Source of the DNA: Micromonospora yasonensis | GTDB taxonomy: Bacteria > Actinomycetota > Actinomycetes > Mycobacteriales > Micromonosporaceae | Assembly (NCBI RefSeq): GCF_026013475.1 | Contig: NZ_JAPDPH010000028.1 | Coordinates: forward strand, 1-49,141 | Reading direction: 5' to 3' | Length of the DNA: 49,141 nucleotides | Shown here: one piece after another, positions 1-7,690 of the stretch | Numbering within the stretch: position 1 is the stretch's first letter | Layout: the number at the start of each line of letters is the position of its first letter | Notes under the pieces: generated by a model | Databases searched by the model: none | Told to the model about the DNA's origin: nothing | What the model saw: the letters and a program-made list of their open reading frames with translations, nothing else | Made by a program: the position numbers and the translations under genes

Positions 1-355
1 CGCGGCGGTGCTGATGGAGGTGATCGAGCATCTCGACCCGCCGCGCCTGCCGGCGCTGGAGGACGCGGTGTTCGGCCACGCCCGCCCCGGCACGGTCGTG
101 GTGACCACGCCGAACGTCGAGTACAACGTCCGCTACGAGGGGCTGGGCGCGGGCCGGTTCCGGCACGCCGACCACCGGTTCGAGTGGACCCGGACCGAGT
201 TCGCCGCCTGGGTCGAGCGGGTGACGGTGGCCCACGGCTACACCGCCACGATCGCCGGGATCGGCGACGACGACCCCGAGGTGGGCAGCCCCACGCAGCT
301 CGCGGTTTTCACCACAACGGAAGCAGCGACCCGGACGGAGGAGACGACCCGATGA
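1..355 (+). CDS. hen1: Hen1 3'-terminal RNA ribose 2'-O-methyltransferase, C-terminal part (cut by window edge)
   Basis: Only the last 117 residues are present; the reading frame begins at base 2 and continues upstream of the window. Bacterial Hen1 methylates the 2'-OH of the 3' terminal ribose at a break, before the RNA is sealed. The visible part has the E-x-x-E-H signature (EVIEHL) and a downstream His in HADHRFEW. Established work on plant and bacterial Hen1 assigns these Glu/His residues to the catalytic metal site. TTPNVEYN is the usual strand after the metal motif. The stop codon overlaps the start of the next gene (ATGA), so the two proteins are translationally coupled. The gene partner, Pnkp, makes the assignment firm although the N-terminus cannot be checked. 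Confidence 0.9.
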   Translation, partial: AAVLMEVIEHLDPPRLPALEDAVFGHARPGTVVVTTPNVEYNVRYEGLGAGRFRHADHRFEWTRTEFAAWVERVTVAHGYTATIAGIGDDDPEVGSPTQLAVFTTTEAATRTEETTR

Positions 356-2868
356 CCACCCTGGACATCCCCGAGCTCGCCCTGGTGGCGCTGGTCGGCG
401 TCTCCGGTTCCGGCAAGTCCACCTTCGCCCGGCGGCACTTCCGACCCAGCCAGGTGCTCTCCTCGGACACCTTCCGGGGCATGGTGGCCGACGACGAGAA
501 CGACCAGTCGGCCTCCGGCGACGCGTTCGACGCGCTGCACCACGTCGCCGGGATCCGGCTGCGCCGGGGCCGGCTCACCGTGGTGGACGCGACCAACCTC
601 CAGCCGCACGCCCGGGCCGCCCTGGTCAAGGTGGCCCGCGAGCACGACGTGCTGCCGGTGGCGATCGTGCTGGACGTGCCGGAGGCGCTGGCCTGGGAGC
701 GTACGCAGACCCGGGTCGACCGGACCCACGGCCGGCAGGTGCTCGCCCGGATGCAGCGCGACCTACGGCAGTCGTACGGGCGGCTGGCCCGGGAGGGCTT
801 CCGCAAGGTGCACGTGCTGCGCGGGGTCGAGGAGATCGACGGCGCGGAGATCCGCTACGAGAAGCTGTTCAACGACCGGCGCGAGCTGACCGGACCGTTC
901 GACATCGTCGGTGACGTGCACGGCTGCCGCGAGGAGCTGGAGGCGCTGCTGGTCCGGCTGGGCTACGCGCTGCACCGCGACGACGCGGGCCGCCCGGTGG
1001 ACGCGGTGCCGCCGGCCGGGCGTACCGCGGTCTTCGTGGGTGACCTGGTGGACCGCGGCCCGGACTCGCCCGGCGTGCTCCGCCTGGTGATGGGCATGGT
1101 GGCGGCCGGCCACGCGATCTGCGTGCCGGGCAACCACGAGCAGAAGCTGCTGCGCAAGCTGCGCGGCCGGGATGTGCGCCTCACCCACGGCCTGGCCGAG
1201 ACGATGGCCCAGCTGGAGTCGGAGCCGGCGAGCTTCGTGGCCGACGCGGCGGCCTTCATCGAGGGCCTGGTCAGCCACTACGTGCTGGACGGCGGGCGAC
1301 TGGTGGTGGCGCACGCCGGGCTCAAGGAGGCGTACCACGGCCGGACGTCCGGGCGGGTGCGGTCGTTCGCGCTGTACGGGGAGACCACCGGCGAGACCGA
1401 CGAGTACGGCCTGCCGGTCCGCTACCCATGGGCGCGCGACTACCGGGGCTCGGCGACGGTCGTGTACGGGCACACCCCGACGCCGGAGCCGGAGTGGGTG
1501 AACAACACCATCTGCGTCGACACCGGCTGTGTCTTCGGCGGGAAGCTGACCGCGCTGCGCTACCCGGAGAAGGAGCTGGTCTCGGTCCCGGCCGGCAAGG
1601 AGTGGTACGCCCCGGCCCGTCCGCTGGTCGCGCCGGTACCGGCCCGCCCGGACACCGTGCTGGACCTGGCCGACGTCACCGGGCGGCGGCACCTCACGCA
1701 CGCGTACGGGACGCTGACCGTGCCGGCCGAGAACGCCGCCGCCGCGCTGGAGGTGATGAGCCGGTACGCCCTCGACCCGGGTCGGCTGGTCTGGCTGCCG
1801 CCGACCATGGCGCCCTGCTCGACGTCGGCCGTCGACGGGTTCCTGGAGCACCCGGAGCAGGCGTTCGCCGACTACCGGGCGGCCGGCGTCGAGCGGGTGG
1901 TCTGCGAGGGGAAGCACATGGGCTCGCGAGCCGTGGTGCTGGTGGAACGGGAACCGGGCCGGTTCGCCGGCGGGGCCGTGCACACCCGTACCGGCCGGCC
2001 GTTCTTCGGGCCGCCACTCGACGACGACCTGCTGGCCCGGGTCCGTGCCGCGATCACCACGGCCGGGCTCTGGGCCGAGCTGGACACCGACTGGCTGCTG
2101 CTCGACTGCGAGCTGCTGCCCTGGTCGGCGAAGGCGGGCAGCCTGATCCGCGAGCAGTACGCCGGGGTGGGTGCGGCCGGCCGGGCCGCCCTGCCGGCGG
2201 TGCTCGCCACGCTGGACGCCGCCGCCGGCCGAGGGCTGCCGGTGGCTGAGCTCCGCGGCCGGATGGCCGACCGGGACGCCGAGGTGCAGGCGTACGCGGC
2301 GGCGTACCGGGCGTACGTCGGGCCGACCGACGGGCTGCGCGGGGTGGCCCTGGCGCCGTTCGCGGTGCTGGCCGGGGCCGGGGCGAGCTACGCGGACCGC
2401 GACCACGGCTGGCACCTGGCCCTGGCCGACCGGCTCTGCGCGGCCGACCCCGAGTTCTTCACCCCGACCCGCCGCCAGGTGGTCGACCTGACCGACGAGG
2501 CGGCGGTGGCGGCGGCGACCGACTGGTGGCTGGCGCTGACCTCGGCCGGTGGCGAGGGCATGGTGGTCAAGCCGTACGCCGGCCTGGCCGCCCGGTCGCC
2601 GAAGGGGTCGCTGCTCCAGCCGGGGATCAAGTGCCGGGGCCGGGAGTACCTGCGGATCATCTACGGCCCCGGGTACACCGAGCCGGGCCAGCTCGCCGCG
2701 CTGCGGAAGCGGTCACTGGGCCGCAAGCGCGGCCTGGCGCTGCGCGAGCACGGCCTCGGCCTGGCCGCCCTGGACGCGCTCGCCGAGGACGCCCCGCTCT
2801 GGCGCCGCCACGAGCTGGTCTTCGCGATCCTCGCCTGCGAGTCCGAACCGGTCGACCCCCGTCTGTAG
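352..2868 (+). CDS. pnkp: Pnkp: polynucleotide kinase - phosphatase - ligase, RNA repair enzyme
   Basis: The protein has 838 residues in three catalytic modules. The N-terminal kinase has a P-loop GVSGSGKST at residues 16-24. The central metallophosphoesterase carries GDVHGC (about 187), GDLVDRG (about 230) and GNHEQK (about 260). The C-terminal adenylyltransferase/ligase has the nucleotidyl lysine in EGKHMG (Lys521) and a late EGMVVKP motif near 735. Known bacterial Pnkp heals 5'-OH and 2',3'-cyclic phosphate ends and, with Hen1, seals them with a 2'-O-methyl mark. The start ATG at 352 lies inside the Hen1 stop. A frame open further upstream overlaps hen1 and is not used. No key residue is missing, so the enzyme looks intact. 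Confidence 0.95.
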   Translation: MTTLDIPELALVALVGVSGSGKSTFARRHFRPSQVLSSDTFRGMVADDENDQSASGDAFDALHHVAGIRLRRGRLTVVDATNLQPHARAALVKVAREHDVLPVAIVLDVPEALAWERTQTRVDRTHGRQVLARMQRDLRQSYGRLAREGFRKVHVLRGVEEIDGAEIRYEKLFNDRRELTGPFDIVGDVHGCREELEALLVRLGYALHRDDAGRPVDAVPPAGRTAVFVGDLVDRGPDSPGVLRLVMGMVAAGHAICVPGNHEQKLLRKLRGRDVRLTHGLAETMAQLESEPASFVADAAAFIEGLVSHYVLDGGRLVVAHAGLKEAYHGRTSGRVRSFALYGETTGETDEYGLPVRYPWARDYRGSATVVYGHTPTPEPEWVNNTICVDTGCVFGGKLTALRYPEKELVSVPAGKEWYAPARPLVAPVPARPDTVLDLADVTGRRHLTHAYGTLTVPAENAAAALEVMSRYALDPGRLVWLPPTMAPCSTSAVDGFLEHPEQAFADYRAAGVERVVCEGKHMGSRAVVLVEREPGRFAGGAVHTRTGRPFFGPPLDDDLLARVRAAITTAGLWAELDTDWLLLDCELLPWSAKAGSLIREQYAGVGAAGRAALPAVLATLDAAAGRGLPVAELRGRMADRDAEVQAYAAAYRAYVGPTDGLRGVALAPFAVLAGAGASYADRDHGWHLALADRLCAADPEFFTPTRRQVVDLTDEAAVAAATDWWLALTSAGGEGMVVKPYAGLAARSPKGSLLQPGIKCRGREYLRIIYGPGYTEPGQLAALRKRSLGRKRGLALREHGLGLAALDALAEDAPLWRRHELVFAILACESEPVDPRL

Positions 2869-2921
2869 GCCACGACGGCGGCGGTACGCCCGGTCCGGCT
2901 CGACGCTTGACCGGACCCGGG

Positions 2922-2927
2922 TACCCT
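2922..2927 (+). promoter_or_regulatory. Candidate -10 box (TACCCT) for a leaderless dedA transcript
   Basis: TACCCT sits 8 bases before the GTG at 2936. This is the distance expected when transcription starts on the start codon. A weak -35 (TCGACG) lies 16 bases upstream. Confidence 0.4.
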
Positions 2928-2935
2928 TTGTGGCC

Positions 2936-3745
2936 GTGGACACAGCTGAGAAGACCCGGATGATCTCCGAGAGCGTCGCTCTGAACCCGCTCGACCCGAA
3001 GGACCTGATCCACACCTTCGGGATGATCGGTGTCTGGGTGATCCTCTTCGCCGAGACCGGCCTGCTGGTCGGCTTCTTCTTCCCGGGCGACTCACTGCTC
3101 TTCCTGGCCGGGGTGGCCGCCTCGCCGGTGGCCGACGCGATCTTCGGGGCCGGCACCCGGCTGTCGCTGGCCGGGCTGCTGATCGGCGGCCCGCTCTGCG
3201 CGATCGCCGGGGCGCAGCTCGGTCACTGGCTCGGCGCCCGGTACGGCCGGCGGATGTTCGACAAGCCCAACTCCCGCCTGTTCAAGCGGGAGTACGTGGA
3301 GAAGGCCGAGTACTACTTCCAGAAGTTCGGCCCGGCCAAGGCCGTGGTACTGGCCCGGTTCATCCCGATCGTGCGGACCTTCCTCAACCCGGTGGCCGGC
3401 GTGCTCGGCATGCCCGCCCGGCAGTTCTTCCTCTGGAACGTGGTCGGGGCGGTCCTCTGGGTGGACGGCATCCTGCTGATCGGCTACCTGCTGGCCGACC
3501 AGATCTACAACGCGATCGGTGACAAGATCGACCGCTACATCCTGCCGGTGGTCGCGCTGATCATCGTGATCTCGGTGCTGCCGATCTTCTTCGAGTTCCT
3601 CCGCGACCGGCGGGCGCGCAAGCGCGGCGAGGCGGCCACCATGGTCGCGGCATCCAGCGCCGCGGGCGCGGTCGACGCCGTGCGGGACGCGATCGAGGGC
3701 GACGACGACCGGCGGCACGGGCACGGCCCGCAGCACCGCCGCTGA
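2936..3745 (+). CDS. DedA family integral membrane protein
   Basis: The product is about 269 residues with four to six hydrophobic segments. It shows the family signature blocks: FFFPGDSLLFLAG near the N-terminus and ARFIPIVRTFLNPVAGVLGM in the middle, where the Arg residues are conserved in DedA transporters. The family (DedA/VTT) is involved in undecaprenyl-phosphate or phospholipid translocation and in membrane-potential homeostasis. Which activity this copy has cannot be told. The C-terminal tail is charged and His-rich. Start choice: GTG 2936 fits a leaderless transcript; ATG 2960 preceded by GAGAAG is the alternative. The gene stands alone and is closed by a strong hairpin. Confidence 0.85.
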   Translation: MDTAEKTRMISESVALNPLDPKDLIHTFGMIGVWVILFAETGLLVGFFFPGDSLLFLAGVAASPVADAIFGAGTRLSLAGLLIGGPLCAIAGAQLGHWLGARYGRRMFDKPNSRLFKREYVEKAEYYFQKFGPAKAVVLARFIPIVRTFLNPVAGVLGMPARQFFLWNVVGAVLWVDGILLIGYLLADQIYNAIGDKIDRYILPVVALIIVISVLPIFFEFLRDRRARKRGEAATMVAASSAAGAVDAVRDAIEGDDDRRHGHGPQHRR

Positions 3746-3755
3746 TCCCGGATAC

Positions 3756-3795
3756 GCCGATGGCCGGTCCCCTGTGGAGGGGGCCGGCCATCGGC
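3756..3795 (+). terminator. Strong hairpin downstream of dedA
   Basis: GCCGATGGCCGG and its complement CCGGCCATCGGC flank a short loop, with further C/G pairs inside. There is no T run, which is common in high-GC actinobacteria. It lies between dedA and the convergent arsR-like gene, so it may serve both strands. Confidence 0.65.
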
Positions 3796-3966
3796 GACCT
3801 GTCGGGCTGCGGGTGGTACGGATGACGGGCAGCCGTCATCGTCCCCTGGTGGCGCCACCCCTGGCACGCCACCCGGCACCGCACTCCTATGGCCATCCGG
3901 GTTCGGCGCGTCTAACGCCGCGCCACGACCCCGGACGGTCAACCCGAAACTCGGACACGTCCGGTT

Positions 3967-4335
3967 TCAGCGAGCCTTCTTGGTGGCCCGCTTACGCGGC
4001 GGAGTGAGCAGATCCGCGATCGTGGCGATCGCGGTCGGCACCAGCCGGTAGTACGCCCAGACCCCACGCTTCTCCCGCTCCAGCAAGCCGGCCTCGGTGA
4101 GGATGCGCAGGTGGTGGCTGACCGTCGGCTGCGAGAGGCCGAGCGGCGCGGTGAGGTCACACACGCACGCCTCGCCCTCGGGCGCCGACTGGATCAGGCT
4201 GAGCAGCCGCAGCCGGGCGGGATCGGCGAGGGCCTTGAGGACCCCGGCGAGACGCTCGGCATCGGCACGTTCGATCGGCTCGCCGGCAAGCGGCGAGATC
4301 TGAGGCATGGTCATTTCAGCCAACGCAGTTCCCAC
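3967..4335 (-). CDS. ArsR/SmtB family winged-helix regulator
   Basis: The protein is about 122 residues with a single winged-helix domain: LADPARLRLLSLI, then EACVCDL, then the recognition helix LSQPTVSHHLRIL and wing GVWAYYRLV. The CVCDL block corresponds to the metal-binding motif ELCVCDL of classical ArsR repressors, with both Cys kept, so a thiophilic metal or metalloid is a plausible ligand. The tail is rich in Lys/Arg. Start choice: GTG at 4335 is 9 bases after GGAAGG; an ATG at 4344 abuts that motif and is less likely. No arsenic or metal transporter lies next to it, so its targets are elsewhere or it controls pyrE, directly upstream on the same strand, only by proximity. Confidence 0.85.
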   Translation of the reverse strand: MGTALAEMTMPQISPLAGEPIERADAERLAGVLKALADPARLRLLSLIQSAPEGEACVCDLTAPLGLSQPTVSHHLRILTEAGLLEREKRGVWAYYRLVPTAIATIADLLTPPRKRATKKAR

Positions 4336-4401
4336 GTATTCCATCCTTCCACCAGCAGCATCGATCCGCCTGCATATCAGCAGATCCGAATCGGCAAACT
4401 T

Positions 4402-4941
4402 TTACGCCACAAGGCCGAGGTCAGCCAACGTATAGGCCGCCCGATACGGCAATCCGGCGGCTCGTACGGCGTCGCCGGCGCCTCGATCAACAATAACCGC
4501 CACACCGACCACCTCGGCCCCGGCCTCACGCAAAGCCTCGACGGCGGTCAACACGCTGCCGCCGGTCGTCGAGGTGTCCTCAACCGCGAGCACCCGACGG
4601 CCGGCGACGTCCGGCCCCTCGATCCGCCGCTGCAGACCGTGCGCCTTGCCCGCCTTGCGGACCACGAACGCGTCCAGCGGCCGGTCGGCCTCGGCCGACG
4701 CGTGCAGCATCGCGGCGGCGATCGGATCGGCCCCGAGGGTCAGGCCGCCGACGGCGTCGTACGCCCAATCGGCGGTCAGCTCACGCATCACCCGGCCGAC
4801 CAACGGTGCCGCCCGGTGATGGAGCGTGACGCGACGCAGATCGACGTACCAGTCCGCCTCGCGGCCCGACGAGAGCACCACTCGACCATGGACCACAGCC
4901 AGATCGGTGATGAATTTACGCAGGTCGTCGTGGTCCCCCAT
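4402..4941 (-). CDS. pyrE: Orotate phosphoribosyltransferase
   Basis: The enzyme converts orotate and PRPP to orotidine 5'-phosphate in de novo pyrimidine synthesis. It has 179 residues, the usual size. The PRPP-binding loop VLAVEDTSTTGGS (about residues 117-129) carries the acidic pair and TTGGS expected for a type I phosphoribosyltransferase. KAGKAHG corresponds to the mobile catalytic loop, and the start VSSGREADWYVDLR is typical of PyrE. ATG 4941 is chosen because TACCCT lies 8 bases before it on the same strand, giving a leaderless transcript. The open frame continues further upstream without family similarity. It is not clustered with other pyr genes, which is usual in actinobacteria. 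Confidence 0.93.
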   Translation of the reverse strand: MGDHDDLRKFITDLAVVHGRVVLSSGREADWYVDLRRVTLHHRAAPLVGRVMRELTADWAYDAVGGLTLGADPIAAAMLHASAEADRPLDAFVVRKAGKAHGLQRRIEGPDVAGRRVLAVEDTSTTGGSVLTAVEALREAGAEVVGVAVIVDRGAGDAVRAAGLPYRAAYTLADLGLVA

Positions 4942-4949
4942 GGCGATAG

Positions 4950-4955
4950 AGGGTA
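4950..4955 (-). promoter_or_regulatory. Candidate -10 box (TACCCT) for leaderless pyrE
   Basis: Read on the minus strand, TACCCT is followed by 8 bases and then the pyrE ATG. No convincing -35 is seen. Confidence 0.45.
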
Positions 4956-5088
4956 CTGCGCAAGTCTGGGAGCCGTCCGTCGGGTCCTCCCGGGTCAACC
5001 CTGCGGGCGACCGACGAGTGGCTATGTCCGACTACGCTGTGCAACCGCCGTTTCGTACCGGCAGACGCCGATCCCAGCGACGGGACGC

Positions 5089-5107
5089 CCGACCGGCCGG
5101 CCGTCGG
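5089..5107 (-). terminator. Short GC hairpin after the SDR gene
   Basis: CCGACCGGCC and GGCCGTCGG form an imperfect palindrome immediately after the dehydrogenase stop codon. It is short and has no T tract, so it is only a possible terminator. Confidence 0.35.
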
Positions 5108-5917
5108 TCAGCCGCCGCCCCGGGTGACCCGGCCCCGGGTGTCCCGGGAGACGCTCCACAGCAGCCGGCGCGGCGCGTGCCGAAGACCCGCCGCGGCGAG
5201 CTTGTACTTCCAGCTCGGCACGCTGACCAGCTTGCCTTTTGCCAGGTCACGCAGCCCTTCGTCGACCACATCGGCGGCCCGCAGCCAGAGCCAGCGCGGG
5301 GTACGGGTCATGTCGATGCCGGCCCGCTCGTGGTAGCCGGTACGCGTGTAGCCGGGGCAGAGCGCCATCACCCGGACGCCGAGCGGTGCCACCGAAAGGC
5401 CGATCGACTCACTGAAATTCGTCACCCAGGCCTTGCTGGCCGAGTACGTCGAGCCCGGCATGGGCACGCCGAAACCGGCGACCGAAGAGACATTTATCAC
5501 TATCCCGCTGCCGCGCTCGATCATCGGTCCGAGCGCCGCATGGGTCAGCCGCAGCACCGCCAGCACGTTCAGCCGGAGCAGCCGGGCCTCGTCCGTCACG
5601 GCCGACCGGACAAACGAGGTGCTGAGGCTGATCCCGGCGTTGTTCACGAGCAACTCGATCGGCGGTTCGGCGACCAGCCGGCGCTCCACCGTGGCACAGC
5701 CGTCGTCGGTGGACAGATCGGCGGCAATGACCTCGACCTGGTGGCCGTACCGGCCGGTCAACTCGGCGGCGACGGCGTCCAGCCGGCCGGCGTCCCGGGC
5801 CACCAGGACCAGGTCCCAGCCGTCGGCGGCCAGCCGGCGGGCGAACGCCTCGCCGATGCCCAGGCTGGCCCCGGTGACCAGGGCTCGACGCGGGGAGGGG
5901 TGCGGGACGTCGGTCAC
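5108..5917 (-). CDS. Short-chain dehydrogenase/reductase (classical SDR)
   Basis: The protein is 269 residues with a Rossmann fold. It has the cofactor motif TGASLGIG at residues 15-22, NNAG at 92-95, and the catalytic set Ser145, Tyr158 and Lys162 (YSASK). An Arg at position 41 after the second strand suggests NADP(H) preference, an inference from known SDRs. The substrate is not predictable. The start GTG at 5917 overlaps the TGA of the preceding membrane-protein gene (GTGA), so the two are coupled. A longer frame upstream reads through that gene in another frame and is rejected. The C-terminal RAADVVDEGLRDLAKGK block resembles SDRs annotated as DltE/YdfG-like or mycolate-type reductases. 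Confidence 0.88.
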   Translation of the reverse strand: MTDVPHPSPRRALVTGASLGIGEAFARRLAADGWDLVLVARDAGRLDAVAAELTGRYGHQVEVIAADLSTDDGCATVERRLVAEPPIELLVNNAGISLSTSFVRSAVTDEARLLRLNVLAVLRLTHAALGPMIERGSGIVINVSSVAGFGVPMPGSTYSASKAWVTNFSESIGLSVAPLGVRVMALCPGYTRTGYHERAGIDMTRTPRWLWLRAADVVDEGLRDLAKGKLVSVPSWKYKLAAAGLRHAPRRLLWSVSRDTRGRVTRGGG

Positions 5918-6783
5918 GTTCGGTCCTCGGCCGGCGGCGTCGAGCCGGACGGTGGCGGCGTGGGCGGCTGCGGGCCGCCGGGCGGAACGGGCGGGGCCGC
6001 CGGCGCGGCCTGCACCGGACCCGGCGGCGGTGCCCAGGGCGACGAGGGACCGGGCACGGGAGCAGCCGGACCGGTGGCGGACGGCGGACCGTAGCCGGCG
6101 GCGGGCGGCGCGGATGCCGGGCCGTAGCCGGGCCCGGGAGGGGGCACGGGGCCGGCCGGCGGGAACGGGCCGGCCGGGGGCGCCGCGCCGGCCGGAGACG
6201 CCGGGCCGGCCGGGGCGGGGCGGCGGTGGAAGAAGGCACCGGCCGTGGGCGCGACCAGTAGCGCCGCGACGACCAGGTAGCCGAGCACCTGGGCCACCGC
6301 CACGGCAGCGTTCAGCGGGATCCACCAGCCCGGGTACGCGTCGCCGAGCAGGCCGAACAGCTCGGCGGTCGCCCGGCCGTCGGCGCTGACCTGCAACGGG
6401 GCGGCCCGCTGGCCGACCAGCACCGCCAGCCCGCAGCAGCCGCAGAACAGGCCGAGGCCGGCCACCACCCAGGTAGCCACCCGGGCACCCGGACGACCGG
6501 AGAGCAGACCGAGGGCGAGGCCGACCAGCACCAGGCCCACCACCACGCCGATCACGCCCGACGCCGCCGCGGTCGCGCGCAGCACCGACACCACCTCGTC
6601 GATCTCGCGCTGGCCGGCGCCGGTGGCGTCGGCCGCGTCGCGGAACCGGCTCACCGTGCCGCCGACCACGGCCAGGTTGGCGACCGCGTACGCGACGGCG
6701 CCGACCGCCATCAGCAGCAGCACCGCCGCCGCCGCGACGACCACCCCCGGACGGCGGGGCGCGGCCTGAACGGGGTACGACAC
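5914..6783 (-). CDS. Four-helix membrane protein with proline-rich tail (copy A)
   Basis: The product is 289 residues. Four hydrophobic segments are visible at about residues 13-40, 72-95, 101-125 and 158-182, followed by about 100 residues dominated by Pro, Ala and Gly. No catalytic motif is recognised. It is a diverged paralogue of the next gene upstream: same helix count and spacing, a GDAYPGWW motif matching ADALPGWYGP before helix 4, and the same kind of tail. The ribosome-binding site GGAGGG lies in one arm of a hairpin (6789-6830). Its stop overlaps the start of the SDR gene. Function unknown. Confidence 0.7.
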   Translation of the reverse strand: MSYPVQAAPRRPGVVVAAAAVLLLMAVGAVAYAVANLAVVGGTVSRFRDAADATGAGQREIDEVVSVLRATAAASGVIGVVVGLVLVGLALGLLSGRPGARVATWVVAGLGLFCGCCGLAVLVGQRAAPLQVSADGRATAELFGLLGDAYPGWWIPLNAAVAVAQVLGYLVVAALLVAPTAGAFFHRRPAPAGPASPAGAAPPAGPFPPAGPVPPPGPGYGPASAPPAAGYGPPSATGPAAPVPGPSSPWAPPPGPVQAAPAAPPVPPGGPQPPTPPPSGSTPPAEDRT

Positions 6784-6788
6784 GACGA

Positions 6789-6830
6789 ATCCCTCCGGTA
6801 GGCGTCGGCTTGCAACCTACTCGGAGGGAT
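6789..6830 (-). promoter_or_regulatory. Hairpin containing the ribosome-binding site of copy A
   Basis: On the minus strand ATCCCTCCGAGTAGG pairs with CCTACCGGAGGGAT across a 13-base loop, with one unpaired base. The second arm contains GGAGGG, the Shine-Dalgarno sequence of the gene starting at 6783. It could act as a terminator of the upstream gene or hide the ribosome-binding site. Confidence 0.5.
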
Positions 6831-6855
6831 CGTCGGCGTCGCTCTTATCCGGGCG

Positions 6856-7605
6856 TCAACTTCCGGGTGGCGGCTCGGGTTCCCGCCGCTCGCCCGGCCC
6901 GGACGACGGAGCCGGCGGCTGGCCCGGTTGGCCCGGAGTCTGCGGGTAGCCCGGCGCCGGCGGGTAGCCCGGCGCGGGCGGCTGCCCCGGCGCCTGCGGG
7001 TACGCCGGCCAGGTGGCCCCCGGCACCGGCGGCTCCCAGACCGGCTGCTTCGGCTTGCGGAAGAACTCGTTGGCCGCCGGCAGCGCCAGCAGGATCAGGG
7101 CGGCCAGCAGGGCGAGCAGGGCGACCACCCCGAGCAGCGTGGTGACCGGGCCGTACCAGCCGGGCAGCGCGTCCGCGAGCCGGCGCTGGATCTCCTGTCC
7201 GCTCGGCATGCTGCCGTTGCTGGGGCCGCCGTTCATCAGGCCGCCGGCCGCGTTGTTGAGCAGGCCGCCGCCGGAGCAGCAGATCAGGATCCCGCCCAGC
7301 ACCCAGGTGGTGATCCGGGTGCCGTTCCTCCCCCGGTTGTTCAACAGGGCGAGGACCACGAGCGCGATCGCGAGCAGCAGGGTGACGACGGCCCCGACCA
7401 GCCCGAACACCCAGACGAAGTCGGCCGCCTGCTCGGCCGAGGTGCCGCGGTAGGCATCCCGCAGGACGGTCCGCACCGTGCCGATCGTGGCGATCGTCAG
7501 GATCAGGTGCACCACCTGGATGGCGGCGACGAGAATGAGCAGCCAACTGGATGTCGTCACCACGCTCGGACGGGCGCGGGCCGGCGTTCCGGAGGCATCG
7601 ACCAT
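6856..7605 (-). CDS. Four-helix membrane protein with proline-rich tail (copy B)
   Basis: The product is 249 residues with hydrophobic segments at about 20-42, 67-90, 101-122 and 153-177, then a Pro/Gly/Tyr tail with repeats of the PAPGYPPAPGYP type. It is a paralogue of the neighbouring copy A. No enzymatic motif is visible, and the family is not recognised. Similar actinobacterial proteins are annotated only as membrane proteins. The ATG at 7605 is preceded by GGGAAGGAG at 4-8 bases, a strong ribosome-binding site. The 70-base gap to copy A contains the hairpin at 6789-6830, so the two may be regulated separately within one transcript. Confidence 0.7.
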   Translation of the reverse strand: MVDASGTPARARPSVVTTSSWLLILVAAIQVVHLILTIATIGTVRTVLRDAYRGTSAEQAADFVWVFGLVGAVVTLLLAIALVVLALLNNRGRNGTRITTWVLGGILICCSGGGLLNNAAGGLMNGGPSNGSMPSGQEIQRRLADALPGWYGPVTTLLGVVALLALLAALILLALPAANEFFRKPKQPVWEPPVPGATWPAYPQAPGQPPAPGYPPAPGYPQTPGQPGQPPAPSSGPGERREPEPPPGS

Positions 7606-7690
7606 GATTCTCCTTCCCTGGGCAGCACGCCCACCGTAACCAGATCGGGCCGGATCGGCAGGGGACGCGGGCCGGGACCCGCCGCACCGC

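Noticed and set aside
2907..2927. TTGACC followed by TACCCT as a complete promoter for dedA
   Set aside because: The two boxes are only 9 bases apart, too close for a sigma-70-type promoter; only the -10 is kept.
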